This document shows positions 12,701 to 27,829 of a DNA stretch of 64,000 nt, piece by piece (within the stretch, counting starts at the first letter, position 1; each line of letters starts with the position of its first letter). The translations under genes were made by a program, and so were the position numbers. Below the pieces are notes generated by a model, which searched no databases, was not told the origin of the DNA, and saw nothing but the letters and a program-made list of their open reading frames with translations. Origin of the DNA: Cucumis sativus (taxonomy: Eukaryota > Streptophyta > Magnoliopsida > Cucurbitales > Cucurbitaceae); the NCBI RefSeq assembly GCF_000004075.3, contig NC_026659.2, positions 23,764,272 to 23,828,271 of the forward strand, given 5' to 3'.

Positions 12701-14259
12701 CAAGTGAGCTCACTTGCCTGTTGCAATTTCTCAGCTTGTGTTCGTATAATGTCATCAACCATTTCAGTGTACCTAGAAAGAGCTTTAGCACTGCTATCTG
12801 GAATAAGACAAGCAAACATCTTTTCCTTGCTCGCGTCCAACACTTCATTCATAGCCATTGACTTCACCATGGAGAAAGCTGGGAGGGGAGGCAGGGTACT
12901 AGGATTAGGAACCCTCATGAGGTAGACTCTGTCATTTTCCTTCATGGCCCTCTCTAAATTACGGTTAAGATTGGCCTCTAACTTGTTAATAGCATCAAGA
13001 AGCTGTGCCGCAGCACCTTTTGACGACTTCTTAGCCTCCGTTAAAGCACTAATCCCACTTCTCAACCGAGCAATTTCCTCGGCAATATTTTCTTTCTCGT
13101 GTAACTCTAAACTGTACCTGTAGCAAGCTTCAGCAAGAAACAAAGCTGCTTTCAGCTGCACATGAGCTATCCAGGCCTTGTCAAAATGCTGGTTAAGAGG
13201 TGGAGCATTGAGGGCTGCCAAAGCTTCCTCGTAGTACAAACCGACCTGCCAACGCAGCAATCACAAATTATTCAAGCAGAATGCATGACAATAACCTTTA
13301 GAAATATAAATTGCCACGCTAAAGAACACATTGAGATGAGGGGTTATCAAATAACGTGAAAGGATGCGCTAAACTCTTCCCCTTATTCAATACATTGCAG
13401 ATCTAATGCCAATATATAATTGGTTTTCCAAATTAAACAAGTGATAATGAAAGAACCAATTCATTCCACAAGTATGGTAAATTTAGCAAAAACGAAAGGT
13501 CGAACTAACTCGAACTGGATTGAAAACTATCATTTTTCTCCACACGAACAAAATTGAATCGATCACACTCACCTGCCTAGAGATCTTTGCGCAGACACCA
13601 GGCGTACTCCCTTTCGCAATCGTATTCTCAAAGACGCACTCTTGCGCCTGTGCTAACATCAGCCTCTCCAACATACCGACACACTCAACCGAAACATCCA
13701 CAGTCGTAGAAGTTCCAATCGACGCTTTAGTGGACGCATTATCTCTCAAGAAGGCAAACGCCCCAGCCGCTGCAATAAACGCGTGCGATGCCTGGCGACG
13801 CCCTTCAACAGTAGCGCGATCGAAGGAGAGGCCAATCTGGCTGTAAACCGCACCCAAATTGAACAGCACCGCAGCCTTCTCCAAGTGGATATTCTGCTGA
13901 GAAGCCTTCTGCTTCTGCTTGAAGGCGTCATACCAAACGAAAGTGATGGTATTCACATGGTCCTTGTCGGGGGAAATGGGGAATCGGGTCTCGACAAGGC
14001 AGAGGGCTTTGAAGTAGTTTTGAAGGAGATCACGGCGGGCAGTGGGGGAAGGATCGGACTGGCGTTCGAGATCGGAGCGGTACTCTTTGAGGGTTTGAAG
14101 GTCGTCTTCGAGGTTCTGGGCATCGCGCTCGGAGTAATTGAAAGCGATGAAGTTGCGAAGTGGACGGTAGAGATCGATTTGAGTGGTTTTCTTCTCGAAG
14201 ATGGCGAGCATGATGTTGGAACTGGTCCCGGCCGATGAGGATGAGGCCGTGCCGGCCAT
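3728..14259 (-). CDS. ALIX: ALIX/BRO1-domain protein (ESCRT-associated), 8 exons
   Basis: Plant homologue of ALIX/Bro1, which links ESCRT-III to cargo and helps sort membrane proteins into multivesicular bodies. Coding exons on the minus strand: 14259-13573, 13245-12295, 11948-11859, 11396-11328, 7149-7009, 6069-6021, 4606-4503, 4294-3728. They join in frame into 885 aa, close to the roughly 850 aa of Arabidopsis ALIX. The BRO1 domain spans about residues 15-390 (LYRPLRNFIAFNYSERDAQN near its start and VWYDAFKQKQKASQQNIHLE inside). A helical V domain follows to about 720, with the short exons 3-7 inside it. The last exon encodes a Pro/Gln/Tyr-rich tail of about 140 residues with a PPSY (PPxY-type) motif; I see no P(S/T)AP motif. 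Intron 4 (11327-7150) is 4.2 kb and hosts LINE fragments. The start was chosen because the downstream BRO1 sequence is full length and upstream is non-coding. Confidence 0.95.
4998..5370. repeat. Degenerate dispersed repeat with inverted arms (ALIX intron 7 or 6/7 region)
   Basis: An 18-bp direct repeat (AGTTTACAAAAGTAACAT) occurs at 5001 and again at 5237. In addition, 5051-5079 and the reverse complement of 5329-5357 are nearly the same sequence (core CAACTAATCTCA preceded by TTGCACGCAC or TTGCGTGCAT). Two copies of one dispersed element in opposite orientation would explain this. The core resembles a repeat I recall from cucurbit genomes; its class is unknown. It lies in the 1.4-kb intron between the 49-nt and 104-nt exons of the ALIX-like gene. 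Confidence 0.5.
8600..9230 (-). mobile_element. LINE (L1-type) retrotransposon 3'-end fragment A
   Basis: Read on the minus strand, this encodes broken pieces of the reverse-transcriptase zinc-binding (zf-RVT) region at the C-terminus of plant LINE ORF2. The piece includes VFDLIWRTKVPKKVRFFIWQ at about 9130-9065 and a terminal segment FCNYSIGNILLSWTPFL near 8685-8632. Frameshifts and stops interrupt the frame, and the RT and endonuclease domains are absent, so it is a dead 5'-truncated copy. It lies inside ALIX intron 4, in the same orientation as the host gene, about 1.37 kb from a similar fragment B. Confidence 0.75.
9950..10610 (-). mobile_element. LINE (L1-type) retrotransposon 3'-end fragment B
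   Basis: This is largely colinear with fragment A with small indels (for example, the GAAGGGGGTCCAACT motif occurs at about 8639 and 10000). The minus-strand translation gives SLFSLLLDSSPPRESFFNVV followed by WRTKVPKKVRFFIWQVLLVQ, then FCCLLFRKAQVDLDHLFQNC. This is the Trp/Pro-Lys core and Cys/His region of zf-RVT from LINE ORF2. It extends a little further 5' than fragment A and ends in the same FCNYSIG...LLSWTPF motif. It is disrupted and non-functional. The plus-strand ORFs over it are only antisense shadows. Confidence 0.8.
10740..11075 (+). mobile_element. LINE-derived 3'-terminal fragment C, opposite orientation
   Basis: On the plus strand this carries the final coding and 3' untranslated part of the same LINE family. 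It encodes VFRRLERDLSDVWSLVHNYV, then a broken stretch with TFL and LFYSIGSVLYSWRLFL, then a T-rich 3' region ending in CAATAGAAGTTGTTATTTC and an A-rich end near 11065. It abuts fragment B head-on, so three fragments of related elements lie in one intron in two orientations. No target-site duplication was identified by eye. Confidence 0.65.
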
Positions 14260-14900
14260 TTTTTCCGGTTGGATAAATTTTGAGCTTTGGAAATGGAGAC
14301 AGACGAGATGGACTGAATTTAGTTCTTCTACTTCGTTCTTACAGCCAACGCTTTATTGTTTTTCCTTTTTTTTTTCCTTTTTCTTTTTCTCAATTTTCTT
14401 CTTCGCGAAGGAAATTGGATTTTCTTTTTTTCTTTTTCTTTCCTTCAGAAAATATTATGAAATTTCGTATTTTCATTTTCATTTTCGTACTTTTAACGAT
14501 CCTTTTCGTTTTTCTAAGCTTTAATATTATCCCTTTTTATTCCAACAAATTGACTATAATTTAATTTTTCAGAAGACTTTTGTTAGGTTGAAATTTTGTA
14601 TCCAACCACCTCCAAATTTAGACATAAACATATATTATTTAAAAATAGGATAAATACATTTTTAGACTTTAAAATTTACGTCCATTTAGTTTTTGAAGTT
14701 TCTTACATAACCATTCTGAAATAAGTACAAATATGAATGAGATGACTTGTTAATTGTAAGTAAGCCATTAAAAAGTTCAAAATTTATTTTAAACAAACAA
14801 ATATTATTAAAGAGAATTGAGGTTTTTATGATAGGTTGAATTGTGTTGGTGGATTTTCCAGCTTCTATCGATGACAAAGATCGATGAATAGAGCTTGAAA

Positions 14901-15000
14901 GATAATTTGTGCATATTTGTTCCCAATAATCTTATAATCTAATTGCTAAATATAATTTGTGCATATTTGTTCCCAATAATCTTATAGTCTAATTGCTAAA
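14901..15000. repeat. Tandem duplication, 50-bp unit x2
   Basis: Bases 14901-14950 and 14951-15000 are almost identical, with only two or so differences. Each contains ATAATTTGTGCATATTTGTT and ends in AATTGCTAAA. It is the first of three neighbouring tandem duplications with different units. Confidence 0.95.
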
Positions 15001-15148
15001 TTTTCAAAAACACAACAAACCATCTCATCTAAGTCAAAAATTAATGATCCAATCAACATTCTATTAGGTTAAACCTAACTCATGGATTATTTGATTAAAA
15101 CATTATAAAATAAATAAAACTTCAAAATCTCACGAATTAAAATTACAT

Positions 15149-15250
15149 ATTTAGTTAGACATTTGAAGTAAGAACAAAAGTTACAAAAATAATATCTATA
15201 TTTAGTTAGACATTTGAAGTAAGAACGAAAGTTACAAAAATAATATCTAA
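15149..15250. repeat. Tandem duplication, 51-bp unit x2
   Basis: The unit starting ATTTAGTTAGACATTTGAAG at 15149 recurs at 15200 with one clear substitution (AGAACAAAAG versus AGAACGAAAG). Its right edge runs directly into the 87-bp duplication. Confidence 0.95.
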
Positions 15251-15418
15251 ATTTAAGCTTTGTACTAAACATAAAATTTGTTTTGGTTGATAGAAATGTT
15301 AGACATACATAAAGTTTGTTTTGGTTGAAATCTCTAAATTTAAGCTTTGTACTAAATATAAAATTTGTTTTGGTTGATAGAAATGTTAGACATACATAAA
15401 GTTTGTTTTGGTTGAAAT
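15246..15418. repeat. Tandem duplication, 87-bp unit x2
   Basis: The unit starting TCTAAATTTAAGCTTTGTAC at 15246 is repeated from 15333 with about one difference (CTAAACATAAAA versus CTAAATATAAAA). Each unit itself holds two copies of a short GTTTGTTTTGGTTGA-like motif. The 111-codon minus-strand ORF here is an artefact of this repeat. Confidence 0.95.
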
Positions 15419-16193
15419 TCAAGATACACCTCGAAAAGTAATAAATGACATCACAACATTACGCCCTTAGTGAACTTAAAAAAATATGAAAATATCACTG
15501 TTAATGAAAATTTAATATATGTTCTAAATACAAACATACCACGCCAATCCATGGTGAATGAGACGCAAATTGACAACGGTAGGTTTGGGTGTTCTAAATA
15601 GGCATTGTCAAAAAGAGAGGAAACTTAGTTTACAGGTCAAGACATTTCTAAAAACTCATAGGTGATGATGCATTTCAACAATTGTGCCAATAAAAGGACT
15701 TTGGTTGAAATTTTCATTAAAACTTCAAGCATTCATAGTCTCAATTGTAAATTCCCTCAAGAGCCTAAGCAACCAAAAAACGACTTCTAATGAACATTGG
15801 AAATATCCATGGTCACTTTTCAGCAACATTTCAAACACAATAGAAAGTTGTGAGAGCAATGGGAATGGTAATAATAACCATAATAAACTTCTAAACTGGC
15901 ATCCAATGTTTTGGAATCGATTGGGAAAAAGTGTACAAAGTTCTGAGTCCATTTTCCCCCCTTATTCAAACAACAAAAAACAAGGGGCAGGCCAGAGGTT
16001 TCATTTCTCTTCAACACACTAAAATGGCAAGGGGAGGATCTTGGTACAAGACATCTCCAAAAAGATTAAAAAAAAATTATATAAATGAAAATCTTGTTGA
16101 CAGAATAACATTTGCCAACATCGCCTAAATATTATTGATCTTCACAATTACAAAGATTAAAATGGGGAGTTGTGAAATACGACAACCTCAATG

Positions 16194-20064
<3,871 letters not shown>

Positions 20065-20940
20065 TGCTTGTTAGGGCTTCAGAAGCTCAGCATAGGGTTC
20101 GATGAATGAGAGTGGAATGGCACTATATGCAACGCCTACACTGCTCGAAATTGGATATTCCTTTTTTTCCTTATTTTACTTTGCTTTACTTTTTAGAAAA
20201 TTATTAAGATTCAATTTTGATCACAGTAGTAAATTTTTATCTATTTTATATCTCAAACAAAATTTGATTTCCCATAGTCATACATATAATAAACATTTAA
20301 ATTATTGAACTTTATATATGAATAATAGATTGTTTAAATTAAAAAAATATAATATTTAAGTTTCGAACGCTAAATATTTTATCAATTTAGAAAAATTATT
20401 TATTGAATAAAATCTTTCAATACTTTGTACTTTTTCTATTTTTGTCTCTTATAAATAAAAGTTTCTTTTATTTATTAAACATTCAAAAAAACAAAATTGG
20501 GATAATTAGACTGTAGATTGATTATATTGTTTAAATTGATAAATAACAAAAGCAATTTTATTAGTTTATTTCATAAACTTTTAAGGTCAAACACAACTAC
20601 TATCAAATAAATAAATAATCTTGTTCTTTTTTTTTCTTCAAAACTCAAATCTCTCCCATCCTCCTCCACTCCTTGCTATATTTTTTAACTAGAATTTTAG
20701 AGCAAATAAAAAAAACATTGGCCAAAATAAATGTAATAAAATAAAAATTAACAAGGTAAAATAAGATTTCTAAGACGATTATCTTATTTGGCAATCTATT
20801 ATCTATAGACACTTTCTATCAAGCTCTTCTTAAAAAATTGGGCCAAATAAGATGTTTGAACTAGACTCAAGCCCAACAAACAACTAAACCCAAATTATTT
20901 GAAGTCAAGCGAGATTGAATGGAATAGAGGAAGAATTTAG

Positions 20941-21020
20941 AAAGTGTTGAAGCTCTAAATATTGGAAGATTAAAGTGTTGAAGGTCTAAATATTTGAAGA
21001 TTAAAGTTTCGAAGCTCTCA
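20941..21020. repeat. 31-bp tandem repeat, about 2.5 copies
   Basis: The unit AAAGTGTTGAAG-TCTAAATA then TTGGAAGATT or TTTGAAGATT begins at 20941 and 20972. A partial, diverged third copy begins at 21003 (AAAGTTTCGAAGCTCT). Confidence 0.85.
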
Positions 21021-23456
21021 AAAATTAAAAGAGAAATATTATATTTCTTGGATTCTATAAGACTGAAAAAGTCGAGTGCTTAAAATTGAAACTTTTAAAT
21101 TCTTAAATTATTGAGAACTTGAGCTCTTAAGATCTAGAGAATATAACTCGGTTGAAGTTGTAAATTGAATCCGCATATCAACAATCCAAAAACTAATCAT
21201 GTAACTTAGAAGATCAATCATCCAAGAAAGATTAATAGGTTCAAAGGTCGATTCTAAAGAGATCAACAAGTCTTCCAAAAAAATCAACAGGTTTAAAAGT
21301 TAAAGTTTATTGACGGAGATAAAGCATCAAAATATTATCAACTATATTATACTAAAATCAATACAAAAATTCACAAATTAAATAATGGTAATAGAATAAA
21401 AATCACATTTGATTTATACAATAAAACACTATTTTAAAAAAACCAGGTTAAAAGCAAAAAAAAAATGTATAAAAGTCACATTGAAATATTGGAAATCACA
21501 TTTTATATCTAATCTGTACTTTTTAGATTTTACTTTTATTTCTATTTCTCATCATTGATATAAAACGAATAAAAGTTTGAATTTAAATCACACTTATAAA
21601 TTAACCAAACTATGCTCGAATTTTCCCCTATTTTGGACGAACACCAAGATAATCGAGATAGTGTTCATCCTAGGCGATATTTCAACGAAAAAGCCCCTAA
21701 AGAAGTGGTTGAATATAAGATGAAAATGTTAGTTTTTTATTCAAAACCTGGTAGGTGATCTCGACCCATAGAAAAAAACTATTTCAGCTAATTTATTCTA
21801 AAACATTACTAGTGTGAGATATGAAATTAATTTAAGGTTATTTTTCTACGACTTTCATAAAAACAAGGGTAGTTGTACTAATGGCGCATATATATATAAC
21901 AACATTTGCAATACTTTTCTTATATTTACGGATGTAGTAAACAAAATCAATTACATTTATCTTTTCATTCGTTAGTATTCAAATTCGACGCTAAACTAGT
22001 GTATTTAATTAGTATATCAGTAAAATATCACAAGTGTGTTTATGTTTGGTGTATTAGTTAACTTTTTTTTGTGTGTATCCTTCAATCCATATATTATTTT
22101 CAACAAATGTGTGTTTATTTGTATACTTAATACGTAATTTTTTTTTTTCATTTACTGCAAAAATATTGTTTTCTTCAATAAACTTATAACGTTAAATTTG
22201 TCATGTGGTAATTGCTTACACTATATTTCAAGAAAAACTATTTTGTAAAGTTCTACTTGTGTTTATATTAATTTATGCCATAGTGATTCAATCTCTAGTA
22301 CGAATGTGTTTTGAAGTTAGAGTCTTATTAGGTAGTCATATGAAACTTAAGATAATTTTATGTGAACTTTGTGACTTAACTTTTTAACCCAAAAGAAATT
22401 TACCTATTTATAAATCTGTTTGGTGAGCTCTATAGCTTAGGTTTTCTTGGCCTATGTACTTTGTCCCTTGAGTGTGATTAATTGGATATCGAGCTTTTAG
22501 TTTATATAAACATGCACTTGTTGTCACACCTCGTTCTATATTTTCCATTTAACTTGAACTAAGGTATTAAAACACTATTTAAAAATATTATTCAAAACAG
22601 GTGGTTGATAAATACTAATTTATAAAACTCGATAAAAAATTCGACAGAACTTCCCTTAAAGAGACGAATTAACCACACTAAAAAGAGGAGACATTTTCAC
22701 TTCCAAAACACTTTTTTCAACAAGTCAACTTCTTAACACATCTACTTATCTTTGACGTTCGCGTGTACTTTTACTTGATTATCACTAGTTACTCGTTCCT
22801 TCCTAATTAAAGTAGGAAAGTAAACAAAGTCAAATAACTCCTTGACTATCTACGAGGTAACAAAATTAATACTTCAGAGTAAACTGAGATCCAAACGACT
22901 TATGATCCAACTTTCACACTTCATAATATTAGTGAGCGAATATTTTAAAGTATTTTCAGTATAAAATATATGTTTAATCTAAAAAATGGTTTATACATAG
23001 TAAAATATTGTCATTCAATTGATATTATAAGTTCTGTACAGTATACATGTTTCAAGATTTATGCTGGTTTTTTATTTATTTGATTCTCACGATTTTGAAA
23101 AATAAGTTTTATTTTATGTGTGTTAGAAATGTTTTATGTTTTCTTTTAAATCATTTATCGATTGATATAATTTTTAATGTGTTTTAAAAGTGTGGTAACA
23201 TATAGAATGACGGTAAATTTCATCGTTTGTTCAGAGTCTACTGTCATCACATCTTGTCTTAGGTTTAGTTAGGATCGTTTGGGGCGAGGTGTAATGATTG
23301 TAAAATATTTTTATCTCAGGTCCAATCGTTTTGATCATATTCAATAATTATTTTATTTTTGTTTATAGTTTTTGAAATAATCTAATTTTTTCTTACATTG
23401 TTCCATGTTTTTCTATCAATGTTTTATAAAACCAAATGACAAGTTTTGAAAACTAC

Positions 23457-23480
23457 AAATTTGTTTTTAAAAACAAATTT
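23457..23480. repeat. Perfect 24-bp palindrome
   Basis: The half AAATTTGTTTTT is followed immediately by its reverse complement AAAAACAAATTT. It lies in a degenerate AT-rich stretch (23340-23520) that looks like an old foldback element. Confidence 0.9.
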
Positions 23481-25304
23481 TTATAATTTGTCTACAAATT
23501 CAACTATTTTACTTTAAAAAAATATAAGAATTTAGCATAACGTGAAACAAGTTGCACCACATGTTTCACAACAACATATATAAACAGCAAAATTGTGACA
23601 CTGAGTTGGCAACCCAATTCAAATCACATATGTTTGGGGTAAATATAATGTCCTACAAAAAGAAATTCCACCGATATTAAAGGTTTAGCAATCAAAACAC
23701 CTAACATTGACTCATACAAAGTTAACTCACAGTTTCATTTTAGACTTCTTCTAAGTGTAAGATCCCCTCACCGCTTACAATAATATTGCTTAAAACAAGA
23801 TGAGGTTTCGAGATACCTTCCAACTTAAAAGGAACATTTGCAATCAATCTGGACGAAAATCATACACCTTGACATCTCTTTTCACAAAACTATCATTAAA
23901 GTTATTTTCAAGTAACTTGTTTAACATAATCATCAACCCACGACACTACATAGATACCAACAGTCTTCGGTCTATAAATTTGTGTTGAAGAAAATATATG
24001 TCTAGGAGCAGCAACAAGAAAGACAATACATAAAATTTCTATCATAATACGAGTCAGCGATGCTTTGATATTTAGTAGCACATTTTGCAACAACAATATA
24101 TGTTTGTTTCTTATAATTTTCTTTACCATAAAATTTTATTTGTTTTCAAAAAAAACATTTGAATTATCAATCAAATTTGTAATATAAAAAATGTTACATT
24201 TTACTCCGGGATTATTGAACTTAAAAAAAAAAAGTTAAAAAATACAATTACGATTGATTTTGAATGGGTTATAGATTTATGATGAAGACTAATTATACAA
24301 AATACCCTCAAACTTTGAATTAAAAAAAAAAAACATTAAAAAATATCCATATTATTAGCTTTTTGGATGGAAATGACTCGTTTTTGAAGTAAAAAATATT
24401 TGGTTTGAAATTCTAAAATATAACAAATATCCTCAAACTTAAAAAAAGAAATAGAAAAGAAAAACATTGCTAATTGAGGATGTGTCAATAACCAAATTAA
24501 TTTATTTTTATTTGGCTATTTATTGTTGGGCCTTTGCAAAAATAACAGAAAAAAAATGATAATATGACTTATATCCGTGTATTTTATAAATTGCAAAAGT
24601 AACAAATTTAAAAGTCGATAACCATATAATTATTGTCTGATATTTATCGAGCCCCATGATTATCGTCTAATAGTTGTCTAATACCACTCATTTTTATATA
24701 TTGACTATATACAAAAAAAATAAGTGTTATGAACTGTTTTTTTTTAATGTTTTTGTCATTTGATGCAATTTTTCTTTATGGTTTTGGTTTGTTTTAACAA
24801 GAGATTTTTATTTTAGAGTTTTGTGATGTTTTTGTGTTTTAACTTGATGTTTATATTTTAATTTTAGTCATTAAGGTAAGAATTAGATAAATGGAAGAAA
24901 AATGAGAACATTTGTAAAAAACAATTTATTTTTCTCGAATTCTATAAAATTTCTTTTTTTCGAATTCAATAAAACTTCAAACTAACCAAGGGTTATATCA
25001 ACGTTCGGAAAAAATTTAAACTATTCTCTAACAATTTAGAATTATTTTTGAAAATAAATAATAACAATTTATGTTGTAAACTAACGTATTTTTAAACTCT
25101 TCATGAAAATTTAAGGGCATCTTAATAATGATATATAATTACATTCTATATGTACCAATAAACTTAAACTTTTGGATGATAATTTATCTTCGTATGATCT
25201 CATCGATTAAGTAAAAAACTTAAAATTATAGACAATAAATTTTATATAATATTTAAAGAAGTTTATTTTTTTAATATAATTTTGCAAGAAATAATTTCTA
25301 AATC

Positions 25305-25313
25305 TCCCGCCAA
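25305..25313 (-). promoter_or_regulatory. E2F-like site upstream of ASF1
   Basis: TCCCGCCAA on the plus strand (TTGGCGGGA on the minus strand) lies about 230 bp upstream of the ASF1 start codon. It fits the E2F consensus TTTSSCGS with one mismatch at the first T. Arabidopsis ASF1 genes are reported E2F targets, so a cell-cycle role is plausible. This is inferred from the motif only. Confidence 0.45.
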
Positions 25314-25538
25314 TTTGGGCACTTCATTTCCCTCCAAAATTTTCAGCGGCGGCGATATATAATCGACGAACTCCGATCTTCGTCTTTCTTCTTTGGATTA
25401 TATTCAACTTCATCAGTGCTGGTAACCATCGTTATTCAGGTCAGGTTTTCTCAGCTTGTCGATGAGTGATCTTCTAATTAGGGCTAACATCAATCAATTT
25501 GTCGAAGCAATTACAGCGCTCCGTTTCTGTTTCTGGCG

Positions 25539-27817
25539 ATGAGTGCCGTTAACATTACAAACGTCACGGTTTTGGATAACCCTGCTGCTTTTCTGAATCC
25601 ATTTCAGTTCGAGATCTCATACGAGTGCTTGACTTCTCTTAAAGACGGTAATTTTGCAGTTTTATTTTGTTAGATCTTATTGCGTCATCGGTATCTGCAG
25701 TATGAGTTTTAAAATGATGGTATAAACAGTTGATTTTGGCTTCGGTTTTAGTTCGATTCACTAGATTTCATAGGAAATGGAAAACTATTCGAGGGGTTGC
25801 TTCCAATTTGCTTTGATTGAGTTGGAAATGAAGATTGGCAGTTGCCAATTTAGGAAAACCCTAGAATTACATATGCTACTTGACTTGCAAACTGGATATT
25901 TGTGTATGGTTAAGGTTAATGATTCACATCATACACAAAGTAACGACTTTAATTTCGTTTTATGGAAGGAAACTTTGTTCCCTGATATCTTTTTTAGTAT
26001 ACAAAATTTTAAATTCAGTTAAAATCTTGTAACCTCACGCCTGTATTCTAATGATGTGCGTTTTCCTGCTTAAATCTTGATTTTGATTGTTGAGCCTTGC
26101 TACCTTGATCTTTCCGAGGAACTTTTTTGAGATTTTGAAAGTTTGTTTGTTTGTTTGTGTGTATATGTATTGTATAGCTCACTTTGTCTGAAAGAATCTG
26201 CCCCTTAGGCCTTTTCAACGCTTGATACTTATTTCAAAAATTCTTGCCCCCCGTCTTTAGATTCTTTTTGTTTTTCTTGTGGGGGGTTGATTGGGAACGA
26301 TGAACTTTAGAAAAACCTCAATCGTGTATCATTCGAAGGTCTGTTTCTTGATTTGTGTTGATCGTGGTCACTGGATTTTCTTGGGGGATTCCCTGATTAA
26401 AACAAAAATTTACGTGCTCAAAATTTTCTTTGGGTTAAGTTTACTAGTCACTGCCAAAGTCTCTAAATTTTTACCGTGTAAAGGTTATTAAGATCAATAA
26501 CCTCTTAGCTAAAATTATTAGCTTATACTTAATCTCTTGGATGAGCTTTTGGCTTTATGGGTGGTTTAATACGATTTCTACGTTGTCATTTTCTTCCTCG
26601 TTAGTATTTGTAGCTAGTTGGAATATTTTGTGAATTTCTCAAGCTATTGGGACCGTGGTCGATATATTCTATTTTGTTTTTTTTTTACTATAATAGGTAT
26701 TATGTTATAAAATCAACTTTAATGACATGTTATCTCTATGATTATTCTACAGATCTGGAATGGAAACTCACCTATGTCGGATCGGCCGAGGATGAAACTT
26801 ATGACCAACTTTTGGAAAGTGTTCTCGTTGGACCCATTAATGTTGGCAATTATCGTTTTGTTCTTCAGGTAATATATGTTGAATCTATCTTAACTTTATC
26901 TGTAAAGCCAAAATTACCTTTTCAATGTTGACCAAAATGTTATCTTATAAGCTAGACGTTTTGAATTTAGTGATAATCTAGCATGGTTTAAGAAGAATCG
27001 AGTTTGAATTCAAGTAAATATTGAAATCCATAATTTATTGAAGTTCGAAATTTAGGCCAATTATAACTATTTAGTTTTTGATTTGTAGTTTTAAAAATTA
27101 TCCTTATAGATATACTCTCACCGTTAGTTTCTTCATTTTGTTCTCCCGTGAAGAGGTGTTTTCAAAATTCAAGCTAAGATTTGAAATTTAAGGAAAAAGA
27201 AGAATTTTGAAACCAAATGAACTTCAGTGATAACTTATCGTTAGTAACATTTCTACCATGTATGGAAAAGAGATATAGCCCTTCTCCAACACCGATTCGT
27301 CTGAATACCTGTAGAAATTTCACTGTCTCGAGTCTAATCATTGCACGAATTGGAATCTGAGTGACCTCTACTGGTGCATTTCTTGTGGTCGGATATTTTG
27401 CAGGCAGACCCTCCAGATCCTTCAAAAATCCGGGAGGAAGACATCACCGGGGTCACAGTACTTTTATTAACATGTTCATACATGGGACAGGAATTTGTAA
27501 GAGTAGGATATTATGTGAACAACGATTATGATGATGAACAACTTCGTGAAGAACCTCCTCCAAAAGTTCTGATTGACAGGGTCCAAAGAAACATTTTAGC
27601 TGACAAGCCCAGAGTCACGAAGTTCCCAATCAATTTTCATCCAGAGAACTCTGAACATGGTGCAGAGCAACAACCATCTTCACCCCACCACTCAGTTGAA
27701 GCCCTCAACAATGAAGAAGAAGAATTACAACCACCACCATCACCATCAGCAGCAGATGAGCCACCTTTAGATAAGGAAGCCATTGATTCTGGATCTCAGC
27801 CTTCAGTCACGGCATGA
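25539..27817 (+). CDS. ASF1: Histone H3-H4 chaperone ASF1, 3 exons
   Basis: Anti-silencing function 1 binds H3-H4 dimers and hands them to CAF-1 or HIRA for nucleosome assembly in the nucleus. Exons 25539-25647, 26753-26868 and 27404-27817 join in frame into 212 aa. The first 155 residues form the conserved Ig-like core: [20 protein letters not shown] at the start, [40 protein letters not shown], then [20 protein letters not shown] and [20 protein letters not shown]. The tail of about 55 residues is acidic and Pro/Ser-rich, as in plant ASF1A/B. The ATG was chosen because it begins the invariant MSAVNITNV sequence. The 5' leader has an unspliced CT-rich segment near 25380. Plants usually have two ASF1 genes, and A versus B cannot be decided from this copy alone. 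Confidence 0.97.
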
Positions 27818-27829
27818 GAGCTAGCCAAA

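Larger units (their letters stand above)
14300..16150. other. Intergenic region between the ALIX-like promoter and the ATP synthase beta 3' end
   Basis: This holds the promoter and 5' leader of the ALIX-like gene (T/C-rich from about 14330 to 14460 on the plus strand), a cluster of local tandem duplications at 14901-15418, and the 3' UTR of the ATP synthase beta gene near 16000-16190. ORFs in the tandem repeats only reflect the repeat. No other gene was recognised. Confidence 0.6.
20120..25300. other. 5.2-kb AT-rich intergenic region
   Basis: This stretch lies between the divergently transcribed ATP synthase beta and ASF1 genes, so both promoters are at its ends. No protein-coding gene was recognised. 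It has homopolymer runs, a 31-bp tandem repeat at 20941, a 24-bp perfect palindrome at 23457, and an ill-defined 0.75-kb segment bounded by inverted ACACCTCG/CGAGGTGT words near 22525 and 23285. Confidence 0.6.

Noticed and set aside
14901..15418. CRISPR-like repeat array
   Set aside because: Only two copies of each unit, no spacers, and a plant nuclear context.
15087..15422. 111-codon minus-strand ORF with repeated protein motif
   Set aside because: It follows from the 51- and 87-bp tandem duplications and resembles no protein family.
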